A model generated the notes under the pieces. It searched no databases and was not told the origin of the DNA. It saw nothing but the letters and a program-made list of their open reading frames with translations. From positions 1,426,001 through 1,490,000 of the forward strand of contig JAXLYV010000001.1 of NCBI GenBank assembly GCA_046351235.1: a DNA stretch of 64,000 nucleotides, given 5' to 3'. How positions within the stretch are numbered: the first letter of the stretch is position 1; the number at the start of each line of letters is the position of its first letter. A program made the translations under genes and the position numbers. This DNA is from JBBSAT01 sp046351235. GTDB lineage: Bacteria > Myxococcota_A > Polyangia > Polyangiales > Sandaracinaceae. Below are positions 1-9,379 of this stretch, one piece after another.

Positions 1-1642
1 CATCGAGCGGCGCGATCTCCTCGAGGCGCGCGACCACGCCGCGCATCGCCGGGCCGTACGCGACGAGCGGCGCACTGCTCGGCCCGCCCGCGCCCTCCTT
101 CGCGCGCGCCGCGTCCTGGCGCGCCCGCGCGAGCTCGTCCTCCAGCCCGTCGACGCGCTCCTCGAGGCGCTCGCGCTGGGCCATCAGTTCCGCCTCGCGG
201 CGCTGCCCACGCAGCGTGGCCGCGTGGAGGCCGACGACCGGCGTGATGCGCTGCGCGAGGCGCTCGAGCGCGGCGAGCTCCTCGAGCGTGAGCGCGCTCC
301 GCCGCACGCCGCGCGGGATCACGAGCGCGCCCTCGAGCTCGCCCTGGTGCACGAGCGGCACGATCGCGAGCGCATCGAGCGCCGCGAGCGACTCGGCGAG
401 CGCGCGCAGGTCCGGCCGGCGCACCACGAGCGCATCGATCGGGCCGCGCAGCACGATCTCGCCGCGGCGCGCGAGCAGGCGCTCCAGCACGGCCGGCGAG
501 AGCTCGCGGCTCTCCACGTGGGCCTGGCCCGCGGCGTCGATGCGCGCCACGCGCGCCGGCTCGATCGTGTAGAGCAGCGCGTCGGCGTCCGGCGTGCGCG
601 CCGCCGCCCGGAGCGGCGGGAGGATCGCGGCCCCGAGCGTGTCGAGCTCGCGCGCGCCGCTGCCCGCTCGCTCGGCCTTCTCGATCGCCGTGAGCAGTCG
701 CCCGCCGTCGGGCGCCACCATCCACTCGACGGCCGAGCGCACCACGGCGCCGACCCCCATCGCGAGCGCGGCGATCCCGGCCGCGACCAGCCCGAGCGCC
801 ACCGGATCGCGCGGCACGATGGGCGCGAGCGCGCCGACGCCCATGCCGAGGATCACGAGCACCACGAAGACGCTCACGACGCGGCGCGTGGCGAGGGCCG
901 CGCCGACGGGGCGCAGCTCACCGCGGATCGAGAGGTGACCGAGCGCGAGCGCCACGACCGCGCCCGCGATGACCCAGCGGAACGGCGCCGAGCCGGTCCC
1001 CGCGCGGCCCGTCGCCACCAGCGCCGAGGCCACGATCGCCAGCACGAGCGCGCCGAACGTTCCCGCGCTCGCGCCTGCGCTCGCCGCGAGGGCCTCGGGC
1101 TCACTGCCGAGCCGCCGGCGCAGCGCGCGCAGGGCCAGCGCGAGCCCCAGCGAGGCCACCGCCGTGATCGGCGCCACGAGCGCGATCGACTCGCCGACGA
1201 TCACACCGCCCGGCAGCGGAGGCGCGACGGAGAGCGCCGCGAGGAAGGAGGCGATCGCCGTCCACCCGAGCAAGACGCGTCGCCACCGCGAGAGGCGTGC
1301 GAGGCGCGGCGGCGAGTCGGGCACGTCGAACGCGAGGTCGGCCGCGAGCGCACCGACCCAGGGCAGGGGCGCGCGCGCCGAGAGCTCGAGCACGAGCGAG
1401 AGCGCGTGGGCCGCGTGCCCGACGAGCACGAGGGCCGAGGCGAGCGCCATCCAGGCGATGCGTCGCGCCCCCGGCAGGGCGTCCTGACGCAGCACCCACC
1501 ACGGCACGAGTGCGAGCGCCAGCGCACAGGCCGCGAGCGTCCAGCCCGCCGCGTCGAGGCCGCCGCTCTTCGCGGCGAGGTCCGCGAGCAGATAGAGGAC
1601 GAGCGCCGGCGCGAGCAGCGGCAGCATGCGCCCCTCGCTCAC
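1..1642 (-). CDS. Membrane-bound sigma-54-dependent regulator, 3' end cut by window edge
   Basis: The reading frame is open from a GTG start to the window edge (about 547 residues) with no stop. GTG is chosen because AGGAG lies 7 nt upstream. The first about 300 residues hold roughly nine hydrophobic segments. A GAF-like region follows (about 330-460), then a short coiled coil (about 480-510) and, at the cut end, the residues LVAYGPAMRGVVARLEEIAP, which look like the entry into a sigma-54-interacting AAA+ domain. The inferred role is an enhancer-binding activator that senses a membrane or small-molecule signal. The AAA+ core and HTH lie outside the window, so the sigma-54 assignment is an inference. 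A membrane sensor histidine kinase is less likely because the tail does not resemble an H-box region. It is divergent from the kinase gene at 1790. Confidence 0.7.
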   Translation of the reverse strand, partial: MSEGRMLPLLAPALVLYLLADLAAKSGGLDAAGWTLAACALALALVPWWVLRQDALPGARRIAWMALASALVLVGHAAHALSLVLELSARAPLPWVGALAADLAFDVPDSPPRLARLSRWRRVLLGWTAIASFLAALSVAPPLPGGVIVGESIALVAPITAVASLGLALALRALRRRLGSEPEALAASAGASAGTFGALVLAIVASALVATGRAGTGSAPFRWVIAGAVVALALGHLSIRGELRPVGAALATRRVVSVFVVLVILGMGVGALAPIVPRDPVALGLVAAGIAALAMGVGAVVRSAVEWMVAPDGGRLLTAIEKAERAGSGARELDTLGAAILPPLRAAARTPDADALLYTIEPARVARIDAAGQAHVESRELSPAVLERLLARRGEIVLRGPIDALVVRRPDLRALAESLAALDALAIVPLVHQGELEGALVIPRGVRRSALTLEELAALERLAQRITPVVGLHAATLRGQRREAELMAQRERLEERVDGLEDELARARQDAARAKEGAGGPSSAPLVAYGPAMRGVVARLEEIAPLD

Positions 1643-1789
1643 GATCGCGCTCCTCTCTCACCGCGGCCGCTGCCCATCGAGGGGACCGGTGTAGCAAGCA
1701 AGCGCCTGGGGGTCGAAAGATGGGGAGAAGCTCCCCGTTCTCGCGCTTTTGAGTATCCTCGCGGGGCCGATGGAGACGCGCCCCTGCCC

Positions 1790-3724
1790 GTGACCCGAGA
1801 AGCCCAGAGCCCCGCCGAGAGCGCCGGTCTCGTCGGTCACGTCGTCGGCGGTCGCTACCAGCTGGTGCGCATGCTCGGCGACGGCGGCATGGGCGCGGTC
1901 TACAAGGCCGCCGACCAGGTCCTGAGGCGGTTCGTCGCCATCAAGATGCTGCATCCGTCCACGTCGCAGAACCCGGCGGCCGGGGACCGCTTCCAGCGCG
2001 AGGCCCGCGCGGCCGCCGCCATCGGTCACCCGAACATCATCGACATCCTGGACTTCGGTCAGGACGGCCACCGCGCCTTCATGGTCATGGAATACCTGCG
2101 CGGCCGCTCGCTCTCGCAGCTGCTCGCCAACGAGGGGCGGCTCGGCATCGCGCGCAGCTGCTCGATCGCGGCGCACACGCTCGCGGGCCTCGCCGCCGCG
2201 CACGAGCGCGCGATCCTGCATCGCGACCTGAAGCCGGCGAACCTGATGATCATCCAGCGCTACGGCGACAAGAACTTCGTGAAGGTCTGCGACTTCGGCT
2301 TCGCGGCGCTCATGGGCCCGAGCACCGCCGCCGACGGAAAGACGCTGACGCCCGAGCGCACGCTGGTCGGCACGCCGGCCTACGCGGCGCCCGAGCGCCT
2401 GCGCGGCGACGACCGCCGCGATCCCCGGACCGACGTCTACTCGGTGGGGGTCGTGCTCTTCGAGATGATCGCCGGCCGGCGCCCCTTCGACGCGCCCACG
2501 TTCGCCGAGCTCGCCAAGCTCGTGCGCAACGAGCCGCCGCCGTCGCTGCGCCAGTTCCGCAGCGACGTGCCCGAGGCGCTCGACCGCGTCGTGCAGCGCG
2601 CGCTCGCCAAGACGATCGAGGACCGCTGGAAGAACGCGGGCGATCTCGCCGCGGCGCTCGTGCCCTTCGGCGGCCGCAACATCACGCTCGAGGACGACTC
2701 GCCCTCGGACAGCTTCGCCTTCGAGATGCTGGAGCTGAAGGCGCGCGACTCCCGGCGGCGCGGGACGCGGCCGAGCGTGGAGCTTCCCGACGGCGAGCGC
2801 GGCGCCGGCGCCAACAAGACGGTGCCGCCACCTCCGCCCGGCGCGCCGCCGAAGACAGTCCCGCCGCCGCGGCGCTCGGCGGCGCCGGCCGCGCCGCGCG
2901 CCACCGTCCGTGGGCCCGATCTCACGCAGAAGGTCCCCGCGCTCGTGCCCGCCGAGCCCGAGCCGGGACCGATCCTGCTGGAGAAGCGCCGGGTCCCCGC
3001 CACGGCGCCCGCGCCGGCGCCCGCGCCCGCCGCCGCGCCGGTGGCGCCGCCCGAGCCCGCGCCGCCCACGCCGCACTCGATCGAGATCCCGATCCACACG
3101 GGCACCCCCGCGAGCGGCGTCGAGACGGATCGCGAGAGCGAGCCCGAGCACGACACGCAGCTCGCGACGCAGGTGCGCGGGCGCCTCGTCCTCTCGGTGC
3201 TGCGCTTCGTCGCGCGTCGCTTCGGGGAGCGCGCGCTGCGCGAGCTGCTCGCCTCGCTCTCCGAGCACGCGCGCCGGCCCTTCGAGCTCGGCATCACCGA
3301 GGACTCGTGGGTCGATGGCTTCGCGCTGCGCGCGCTCGTCGACACGATCGACCGCACGCTCGGCTCGGACGATCTGCACACGATCGTGGAGTGCGGCGGC
3401 GCGGCGGCCGAGGGCGCCTTCGAGCTGATGCGCGCGGTGGAGCCGCCGAGCCCGCCGGCCGAGCTCGTGCTGAGCGAGATGCCCGAGCTCGCCTCGCGCC
3501 TGTTCCGCGGGGTCGAGGTCGTCGTCCGCCGCGTCGGCCGCGGCTACGGGCGCCTGGAGATCATCGAGACCGACGAGCCCTCGCTCTCGCTCGCCGTGCT
3601 CTGGCTCGGCTTCGTCGAGCGCAGCCTGGGTCGCTTCGGCGCCGACGAGGTCGAGGTGAACATGCTCGGTGCGCGCGCCCTCGACGATCCCGAGACGCTC
3701 ATCGACGTCTCGTGGCTCGCCTGA
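1790..3724 (+). CDS. Hanks-type serine/threonine protein kinase with Pro-rich linker and unknown C-terminal domain
   Basis: This is a cytoplasmic eukaryotic-like kinase of 644 residues. The kinase domain (about 20-290) is complete: glycine loop GDGGMGAVYKA at about 30-40, VAIK lysine at about 52, HRDLKPAN at about 144, DFG at about 168 and GTPAYAAPE near 195. A Pro/Ala-rich disordered linker (about 330-450) joins it to a folded C-terminal domain (about 460-644) with no PASTA repeats and no membrane segment. That domain recalls the myxobacterial TIGR02265/DUF2378 type, but this is tentative. The GTG at 1790 is the last plausible in-frame start before the kinase domain. The frame stays open far upstream only because of GC bias. 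It phosphorylates Ser/Thr on unknown partners. Confidence 0.9.
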   Translation: MTREAQSPAESAGLVGHVVGGRYQLVRMLGDGGMGAVYKAADQVLRRFVAIKMLHPSTSQNPAAGDRFQREARAAAAIGHPNIIDILDFGQDGHRAFMVMEYLRGRSLSQLLANEGRLGIARSCSIAAHTLAGLAAAHERAILHRDLKPANLMIIQRYGDKNFVKVCDFGFAALMGPSTAADGKTLTPERTLVGTPAYAAPERLRGDDRRDPRTDVYSVGVVLFEMIAGRRPFDAPTFAELAKLVRNEPPPSLRQFRSDVPEALDRVVQRALAKTIEDRWKNAGDLAAALVPFGGRNITLEDDSPSDSFAFEMLELKARDSRRRGTRPSVELPDGERGAGANKTVPPPPPGAPPKTVPPPRRSAAPAAPRATVRGPDLTQKVPALVPAEPEPGPILLEKRRVPATAPAPAPAPAAAPVAPPEPAPPTPHSIEIPIHTGTPASGVETDRESEPEHDTQLATQVRGRLVLSVLRFVARRFGERALRELLASLSEHARRPFELGITEDSWVDGFALRALVDTIDRTLGSDDLHTIVECGGAAAEGAFELMRAVEPPSPPAELVLSEMPELASRLFRGVEVVVRRVGRGYGRLEIIETDEPSLSLAVLWLGFVERSLGRFGADEVEVNMLGARALDDPETLIDVSWLA

Positions 3725-3737
3725 AGGGCGGCTCGGC

Positions 3738-4733
3738 TCAGAACGTGAGCGTGGCGCCGGCGAAGCCGCCGGTGGGGCTGATCGACAGGATCGGACTCAC
3801 GTCGACGCCGGCGATGGATCGCTCCATCTCGGCGCGCTCCGTCGCGAGCGCGTCCTCGTCGGCCGTGCCCTCGGGCGTCGCGAGGATGCGGTCGCGCAGC
3901 TCGTGGTAGGCGGACTGCCGACGCTCGGCCTCCGTGGTGCTGACGAGCGTGACGACGCCCATCACCGACGAGACGCCCGCGAGCACGATGATGAACCAGT
4001 CGGCCGGGTTCGGGACCTGGAAGTTGTTCGGCCCGAGGTAGACCGGCACCACGGCGAGGCCGACGGCGAGGTTGATCGAGCCGTCGAGGATGCGCCCGAT
4101 GCGCGCCTGGTCGGCGAGCGAGTCGAGCTGCAGCTCGCCGTACTCGAGCCGCTCGCGCACCTCCGAGAGCGAGCCCATCGGCATGTGCGCGAACCGGATC
4201 GCCGGCGCGCTCGGGTTCGTCATGAGGATGAAGCTCGAGATCGCACGCGCCGCGGACGCACCGGCGTACGTGTAGAGATAGATGGACGAGTACGACACGC
4301 TGCCGGGCGGGAGCGAGCCCGACGTGTCGAGCAGCACGCCCCACGTCACGGTGGCGGCCGCCGACACGAGCATCAGCACGCCGTCGAGGATCGACCCGCC
4401 GCCGCGCGCCGCGAGGATCTGCAGGTCGGCGTCCAGCGCGCGCAGGCGCGTGGCCACGGTGGTCGGGATGTGGACGTCGGAGGCGTCGGCCACGACGGGC
4501 GCGCGCGGCGCGGCGTAGACCCCGACGGTCGGCGCAGGCGGCACCGAGACCTGGTCGTAGGCCGAGGGCACGTCGGGGACTGCCACGATCTCGGCCGGCG
4601 CGGCGGCCGAGCCCGGGCGGTACGGCGAGGCGAGGTCCCGCGCCTGCGCGGACGCAACGAGCGGCGCCCCGAGGGCGACAAGGCCGACGAGGACGCCGGA
4701 GCAGAGCGTCGAGAGGCGTGTGGACGACTGCAC
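3738..4733 (-). CDS. Exported or membrane protein of unknown function
   Basis: A protein of 331 residues with an N-terminal signal-like segment (hydrophobic run LCSGVLVGLVALGAPLVASA ending at an Ala-rich cleavage site). Three further hydrophobic segments follow: one around LMLVSAAATVTWGVLL, one around INLAVGLAVVPVYLG, and one around FIIVLAGVSSVMGVVTLV. An Ala/Pro-rich linker precedes the first. I recognise no enzyme motif. The GTG start is chosen because it places the signal segment at the N-terminus. A TATACT box lies only 8-13 bases upstream of it, so the mRNA may be leaderless. It is convergent with the kinase gene (13-base gap) and divergent from radA. A membrane-associated structural or secretion role is possible but not shown. 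Confidence 0.75.
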   Translation of the reverse strand: MQSSTRLSTLCSGVLVGLVALGAPLVASAQARDLASPYRPGSAAAPAEIVAVPDVPSAYDQVSVPPAPTVGVYAAPRAPVVADASDVHIPTTVATRLRALDADLQILAARGGGSILDGVLMLVSAAATVTWGVLLDTSGSLPPGSVSYSSIYLYTYAGASAARAISSFILMTNPSAPAIRFAHMPMGSLSEVRERLEYGELQLDSLADQARIGRILDGSINLAVGLAVVPVYLGPNNFQVPNPADWFIIVLAGVSSVMGVVTLVSTTEAERRQSAYHELRDRILATPEGTADEDALATERAEMERSIAGVDVSPILSISPTGGFAGATLTF

Positions 4734-4741
4734 GGATGTCA

Positions 4742-4747
4742 GTATAG
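4742..4747 (-). promoter_or_regulatory. TATACT -10-like box close to a GTG start
   Basis: On the minus strand TATACT ends about 8 bases before the GTG at 4733, which would put the transcription start at or next to the start codon. No convincing -35 hexamer is visible about 17 bases further upstream. Weak single-motif evidence. Confidence 0.3.
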
Positions 4748-4795
4748 CGGCCGGCCAGCGTCCCCGCGAGCACCCCCACCCGAAGGATTTGCGCG

Positions 4796-6181
4796 ATGAG
4801 AGCCAGCCCCAAGGCGAAGACCGTCTTCGTCTGTACGGAATGCGGAGACGATTCGCCGAAATGGCTGGGGCGCTGCCCCGCGTGCGGCGCCTGGAGCACC
4901 CTGGTCGAGCGGCGCGAGCCGGCGGGCGGCGTGTCACGGATCACCAGCAACGTGGCCGGCGACCAGAGCGCGGCCCTGCCCATCCGCGAGGTGGGCGCCG
5001 ACGCGGCGCAGCGGATCGAGACGGGAATCGCGGAGCTCGACCGCGTGCTCGGCGGCGGGCCCGTGCTCGGCGGCGTCGTGCTGCTCGGGGGTGATCCGGG
5101 GATCGGCAAGTCCACGCTGCTCATGCAGGCCCTGGCCGGCATCGCGCGCAGCGGGCGCAAGGCGCTCTACGTCACGGGCGAGGAGTCCGCGGCCCAGGTG
5201 GCGCTGCGGGCGCGGCGCCTCGGCGGGCCGGGCATGGAGGACATCGTCGTCCAGGCCACGCTCGATCTCGACGAGGTCGTCGCCACGATCGACAAGCTCT
5301 CACCGGCCGCCGTCGTGGTCGACTCGGTGCAGACGGTGCGCGTGGCGGGGCTCGAGACGCCGGCGGGCAGCGTGGGCCAGCTGCGCGAGGTCGCCGCGCG
5401 CCTCGTGGAGATCGGCAAGCGCCGCGGGATCGCGATGTTCCTCATCGGCCACGTCACCAAGGACGGCGCGATCGCGGGGCCCAAGCTGCTCGAGCACCTG
5501 GTCGACACGGTGCTCACGTTCGAGGGCGACGCGACGGCGTCGTTCCGCATCGTGCGCGCCACGAAGAACCGCTTCGGCCCGGCGCACGAGATGGCCGTGT
5601 TCGAGATGGTGCGCGACGGCCTGCGCGAGGTGGCGAGCCCGAGCGCGCTCTTCCTGCGCGAGCGGCCCTCGCGGGCGGCGGGCTCGGTGGTGACGCCGAT
5701 CGCCGAGGGCTCGCGGCCCGTGCTCGTCGAGGTGCAGGCGCTCGTGGCGCCGCCGCAGTACGGCCCGGCGCGGCGCGTGGCGACGGGCGTCGACGGAAGC
5801 CGCCTCGCGATCCTTCTCGCCGTGCTCGAGCGCAAGGCCGAGGTGCACGTGCTCGATCGCGACGTGTTCGCGAGCGTCGCGGGCGGCGCGCACGTGGACG
5901 AGCGGGCGGCCGATCTCGCGATCGCGATCGCGGTCGTGTCGAGCCTGCGCGATCGCGCCATCGACACGGGGCTCGCGGTGTTCGGCGAGGTCGGGCTCGC
6001 GGGAGAGCTGCGGGCCGTGCCGCGGGGCGCGGCGCGCGTGCAGGAGGCCCGCGCGATGGGCTTCACGCGCGTGCTCATGCCGCGAGGCAACGCCTCGCAG
6101 CTCACGGAAGAAGAGCGCGCCGGGATGGAGATCCTCGGCGTGCCCGGCCTCGCGGAGGCGATGCAGCACGCTTTCGAGTAG
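4796..6181 (+). CDS. radA: DNA repair protein RadA
   Basis: RadA (Sms) is a RecA-like ATPase that drives branch migration during recombination and repair in the cytoplasm. The 461-residue length is typical. An N-terminal zinc ribbon (CTEC at about 13-16, CPAC at about 27-30) is followed by a RecA-like core with Walker A GDPGIGKST near 100, the RadA signature KNRFG near 257, and a C-terminal Lon-like domain (about 280-461). ATG is supported by AAGGA about 7 nt upstream. The comF-like gene follows after 39 bases on the same strand, so both DNA-processing genes may be cotranscribed. Confidence 0.97.
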   Translation: MRASPKAKTVFVCTECGDDSPKWLGRCPACGAWSTLVERREPAGGVSRITSNVAGDQSAALPIREVGADAAQRIETGIAELDRVLGGGPVLGGVVLLGGDPGIGKSTLLMQALAGIARSGRKALYVTGEESAAQVALRARRLGGPGMEDIVVQATLDLDEVVATIDKLSPAAVVVDSVQTVRVAGLETPAGSVGQLREVAARLVEIGKRRGIAMFLIGHVTKDGAIAGPKLLEHLVDTVLTFEGDATASFRIVRATKNRFGPAHEMAVFEMVRDGLREVASPSALFLRERPSRAAGSVVTPIAEGSRPVLVEVQALVAPPQYGPARRVATGVDGSRLAILLAVLERKAEVHVLDRDVFASVAGGAHVDERAADLAIAIAVVSSLRDRAIDTGLAVFGEVGLAGELRAVPRGAARVQEARAMGFTRVLMPRGNASQLTEEERAGMEILGVPGLAEAMQHAFE

Positions 6182-6220
6182 CCGGCCGCAACGAGGTCGG
6201 CGGCGGCGCGACAAGCGCGC

Positions 6221-6886
6221 ATGAGCTTCACCGCGGCGATCGCCGGTCTCGTTCATCTGCTCGCGCCGCTGCGCTGCCCGGGCTGCGACGAGCCGCTCTC
6301 GCTCGAGATCGGGGAGCCCTTCTGCGCCGCGTGCGCGCCGCTGATCGAGCCGGCGACGGGCGCGCTCGGGACGCACGCGGGCTTCGTGTACGGCGGGCCG
6401 CTCGCCGACGCGCTCCGCCGCTACAAGTACGGCGCGCGCGCCGAGCTCGCCGCGCCCCTCGCCGCCCTCGCCCTGCCCTTGGTGCGCGAGCGCCACGCGG
6501 GGCGCATCGACGTGGTCGTACCGGTGCCGCCGCATCCCCGCCGCCTGCGCGAGCGCGGCTTCGATCCCGTCGCGCTGCTGGCCGCGCCGCTCGCCCGCGC
6601 GCTCGGCGCCCGCTACGTGCCGCGAGCGATCGTCCGCGCGCGCGACACGCCGCCCCAGGCCTCGCTCGGCCGCAACGAGCGCGCGCGCAACGTGGCCGGC
6701 TGCTTCGCCGTCCGCGCCGCGCTCGACGAAGCGCGCGTGCTCGTCGTCGACGACGTGCGCACGACGGGCGCCACCCTCTTCGAGATGGCGCAAGCAGTCG
6801 ACGACGCGGGCGCGAGCTCGATCGCCCTCTTCGCGCTCGCCGTCGCCGATCCGGAGGACCGCGCCGGCGCGGCGCGGCTCAGATGA
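6221..6886 (+). CDS. ComF-family phosphoribosyltransferase-like protein
   Basis: A protein of 221 residues. The N-terminal half has two CxxC pairs (CPGC at about 19-22, CAAC at about 35-38), as in ComF zinc-binding regions. The C-terminal half has the type I phosphoribosyltransferase PRPP loop VVDDVRTTGAT at about 175-185. ComF proteins act in DNA uptake and processing of transformed DNA in several bacteria. Here this is inferred from family membership and from position just after radA. Its last 8 bases overlap the end of the convergent VWA lipoprotein gene. Confidence 0.9.
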   Translation: MSFTAAIAGLVHLLAPLRCPGCDEPLSLEIGEPFCAACAPLIEPATGALGTHAGFVYGGPLADALRRYKYGARAELAAPLAALALPLVRERHAGRIDVVVPVPPHPRRLRERGFDPVALLAAPLARALGARYVPRAIVRARDTPPQASLGRNERARNVAGCFAVRAALDEARVLVVDDVRTTGATLFEMAQAVDDAGASSIALFALAVADPEDRAGAARLR

Positions 6887-8201
6887 TGATCGTCTGGCAG
6901 CCGAACTGCACGTCGAGGCCCGTGTCGGCGCCCACGACCTCGCTCTGCGCGGTCGTGCACGAGGCCGGGCAGAGCAGGATCTGCGTCGGATGCGCCATGT
7001 CGTCGTAGTACCAGCCGCCGCGCGTCGCATCGCAGCTGGCTGCGTCGGGAACGAAGCCGACGTAGCTCATGCCGCTCGTGCCGCGCATGACGACGTTGAC
7101 CCGACCGATCTGGAACGTCATGCCGTCGGGCGCGGGCGGGATGTCGACGAAGCAGTCGATCGGCGAGCCGTGCACGACGCCGTCGGCGACGGCCTGGAAG
7201 AAGGGCGGGAACGCGGCCGCGCCCTCGCAGATCTGGCGGCGCACGCCGTGCGTACGCTCGACGAGCGCGGTGTAGACCGGGCCCGACGAGACCGGAGAGA
7301 CGCCGGGCGAGTACTCGCAACGCACGCTCGGATCGTTCTCGTCGCCCCAGCCGTACACGGCGTCGAACGTGTAGCCCTGGAAGAGCGTGCCGTACGTCGC
7401 CATGTCGAGGATGCCCGGCCCGAGCATGCGGCTGCTGAAGGGGTTGCCACCGCCGGGGAAGTCCTCGAGCGAGGTGAGCGTCAGGCGCGGATCGCCGGAT
7501 TGGCAGGCAGGCTCGCCGGTGCCGCCGCACGTGCGCTGGTTGTCGTCGGTCACGAGGATGAACGTGTGCGTCGCCTCGGGGCGCAGCAGATCCCGCCACG
7601 GCGCCCCGCCATACGACTCGCCGTCCATGTAGCCGGGCGTCTGCGCGAGCGTCCCGAGGATCTGCTCGATCGGCATCGTGCTGTGGATGTCGACGTCGGT
7701 CTGGTAGAAGCGCGGCGGGTTGTCGGCGCACGCCGGGCCTGCCAGCGGCTCCGGCACGCACACGCCATAGGTGCCGGTGCGGGCCGAGAGCATGATCATG
7801 CGGAAGTCGAGATCGCTCGCGAGGAGCGAGGCCGCGAAGTCGTTGATGCCCGAACGGATCGCCGCGATGGCCGGCGCCATGCTGTTCGAGTTGTCGATGA
7901 CGAAGATGATGTCGGCCGGATCGCGCGTGATGGTGGCCTGGCTCGTGCGCGACTCGCACGCCGCGTCGGGCGAGAGGCCGCCGTCGACGAGGGGCGCATC
8001 GCGGCCCACGTCCGTGCCGACGTCGGTCGGAATGCCCGTGTCGACGCGGCCCGAGTCCATCGTGCCCGTGTCGGCCCCGACCGGGCCGGAGTCGAATTGC
8101 GGCACGCGCATGGGCTGCACGGTGCAGCCGGCGACGAGCCACGCAGAGGACAAGCCAAGGGCGGCCCAGAGGCCGCCGGTACGCAGCGGAAGAATGCCCA
8201 C
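6879..8201 (-). CDS. VWA-domain lipoprotein
   Basis: A protein of 440 residues beginning with a signal peptide and lipobox VAGC (Cys about 26), then an Asp/Gly-rich spacer typical of myxobacterial lipoproteins. The von Willebrand factor A domain starts near residue 97 and has a complete MIDAS start, FVIDNSNSM (DxSxS), so it should bind a divalent metal and a protein ligand. Many Cys in the second half suggest disulfides and an extracytoplasmic location. The GTG start is set by the signal peptide. The ligand is unknown. Confidence 0.88.
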   Translation of the reverse strand: MGILPLRTGGLWAALGLSSAWLVAGCTVQPMRVPQFDSGPVGADTGTMDSGRVDTGIPTDVGTDVGRDAPLVDGGLSPDAACESRTSQATITRDPADIIFVIDNSNSMAPAIAAIRSGINDFAASLLASDLDFRMIMLSARTGTYGVCVPEPLAGPACADNPPRFYQTDVDIHSTMPIEQILGTLAQTPGYMDGESYGGAPWRDLLRPEATHTFILVTDDNQRTCGGTGEPACQSGDPRLTLTSLEDFPGGGNPFSSRMLGPGILDMATYGTLFQGYTFDAVYGWGDENDPSVRCEYSPGVSPVSSGPVYTALVERTHGVRRQICEGAAAFPPFFQAVADGVVHGSPIDCFVDIPPAPDGMTFQIGRVNVVMRGTSGMSYVGFVPDAASCDATRGGWYYDDMAHPTQILLCPASCTTAQSEVVGADTGLDVQFGCQTIII

Positions 8202-8281
8202 GCCCTGATGCTAGCAGCGCCCGGACGGCGGGCGAACGCCCTCGTGGCCCGTGGCCGACAAGCCGCATTAAGCTCACCCGC

Positions 8282-9376
8282 GTGACACGCGCGCTTTCCG
8301 TGCTCGTCGCTTGCGGCCTCGCCCTCGCCGCCCCCGCGCCGGCGCAGGCGCAGGAGCGATCGCGACCTGGCGCCGGCAGCGTGCTCGACGTGGCCTCCCT
8401 CGATCGGGCCGCCGCGCTCCGGATCCGCGCCGAGGCCCGCGCGCGGCTCGCCGACGCCGCGGCCCCGTCGCGCGGCGGCGATCCCGCCGACGTGCTCCTC
8501 GAGGAGGCCATCGCGCGCTACGAGGCGGTGAGCACCGTCTTTCCGGACGACGCGTCGGTCTGGCTCGAGCTTGGGATCGCCCTCGCCCGCTTCGAGCGAC
8601 AGGACGCCGACGGCCGACACGTCGAGCGGATCGACGACGCCATTCGGGCGCTGGAGCGCGCCCGAGCGCTCTCGCCGGACGCAGCGGAGATCATCGTCGC
8701 GTCCGAGCTCGCGGCCCTGCGCGCCCACCGCCAGGACTTCGCGGGCGCCGCTGCCGAGTGGCAGCGGGTGTGGGACGCGAGGGAGAGCGTGGCGCCGATC
8801 GCCGAGGCGCAGTCGCTCCTGCTCCCGCTCGCGCAGCGCGAGGCCACCTTGCACGAGCTGCTGGGCGCGAGCTCGCTCGACGCGGCCACGGTCCACGGGA
8901 ACTGGGCCGAGATGCGCATGCTCGCGGGCGACGCGGCCGGGGCCGTCGAGCAGTATCGGTTCGCCGTCGGGGCCGCCCGCGTGGGCTCGCGCGCGGTCGC
9001 GCTCGGGCTCTGGGGCCTGGCGCTCGCGTCCGAGCGCGCGGGCGCCCACGAAGAGGCGCTCGAGAGCGCGCTCTCCGCGATGGACGCCGATCACGCCCGG
9101 CGCAGCGCGCACGGCGCCTCGACGGAGAACGACTTCGCGGCGCTCCACGAGGAGGGGGTGTTCTTCGAGCCCGCGTGCGAGATCCACGCCTACGAGGCGC
9201 TCGGCCACGAGGCGCTCGCCACGCGCGCGAGCACCGACGAGGGCCGCGCCGTGGAGTGGGCCCGCGCGCTGCGGAGCACGCGCTACTTCCTCGCCGAGGG
9301 CGGGCGCAGCTCGATCTACGCCGACGCCGCGCGCGACGCCGAGGCGCGCCTCGCGGCGCTCCTCGGGCGGGAGTGA
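8282..9376 (+). CDS. Exported TPR-like protein
   Basis: A protein of 364 residues with a clear Sec signal peptide (hydrophobic core about 5-18, AQAQ cleavage region about 22-25). The mature part is helical and rich in Ala, Glu, Arg and Leu, with TPR-like pairs such as ASVWLELGIALARFERQDAD and later ALGLWGLALASERAGAHEEA. It probably works as a periplasmic protein-interaction scaffold. No catalytic motif is seen. It is divergent from the VWA gene and convergent with the acyltransferase gene (3-base gap). GTG is the only start that keeps the signal peptide at the N-terminus. Confidence 0.82.
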   Translation: MTRALSVLVACGLALAAPAPAQAQERSRPGAGSVLDVASLDRAAALRIRAEARARLADAAAPSRGGDPADVLLEEAIARYEAVSTVFPDDASVWLELGIALARFERQDADGRHVERIDDAIRALERARALSPDAAEIIVASELAALRAHRQDFAGAAAEWQRVWDARESVAPIAEAQSLLLPLAQREATLHELLGASSLDAATVHGNWAEMRMLAGDAAGAVEQYRFAVGAARVGSRAVALGLWGLALASERAGAHEEALESALSAMDADHARRSAHGASTENDFAALHEEGVFFEPACEIHAYEALGHEALATRASTDEGRAVEWARALRSTRYFLAEGGRSSIYADAARDAEARLAALLGRE

Positions 9377-9379
9377 GTC

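Noticed and set aside
224..1789. Long plus-strand open frame continuous with the kinase gene
   Set aside because: Composition is Arg/Glu/His-rich and implausible; it is antisense to the membrane sigma-54 regulator, and the kinase N-terminus is complete from 1790.
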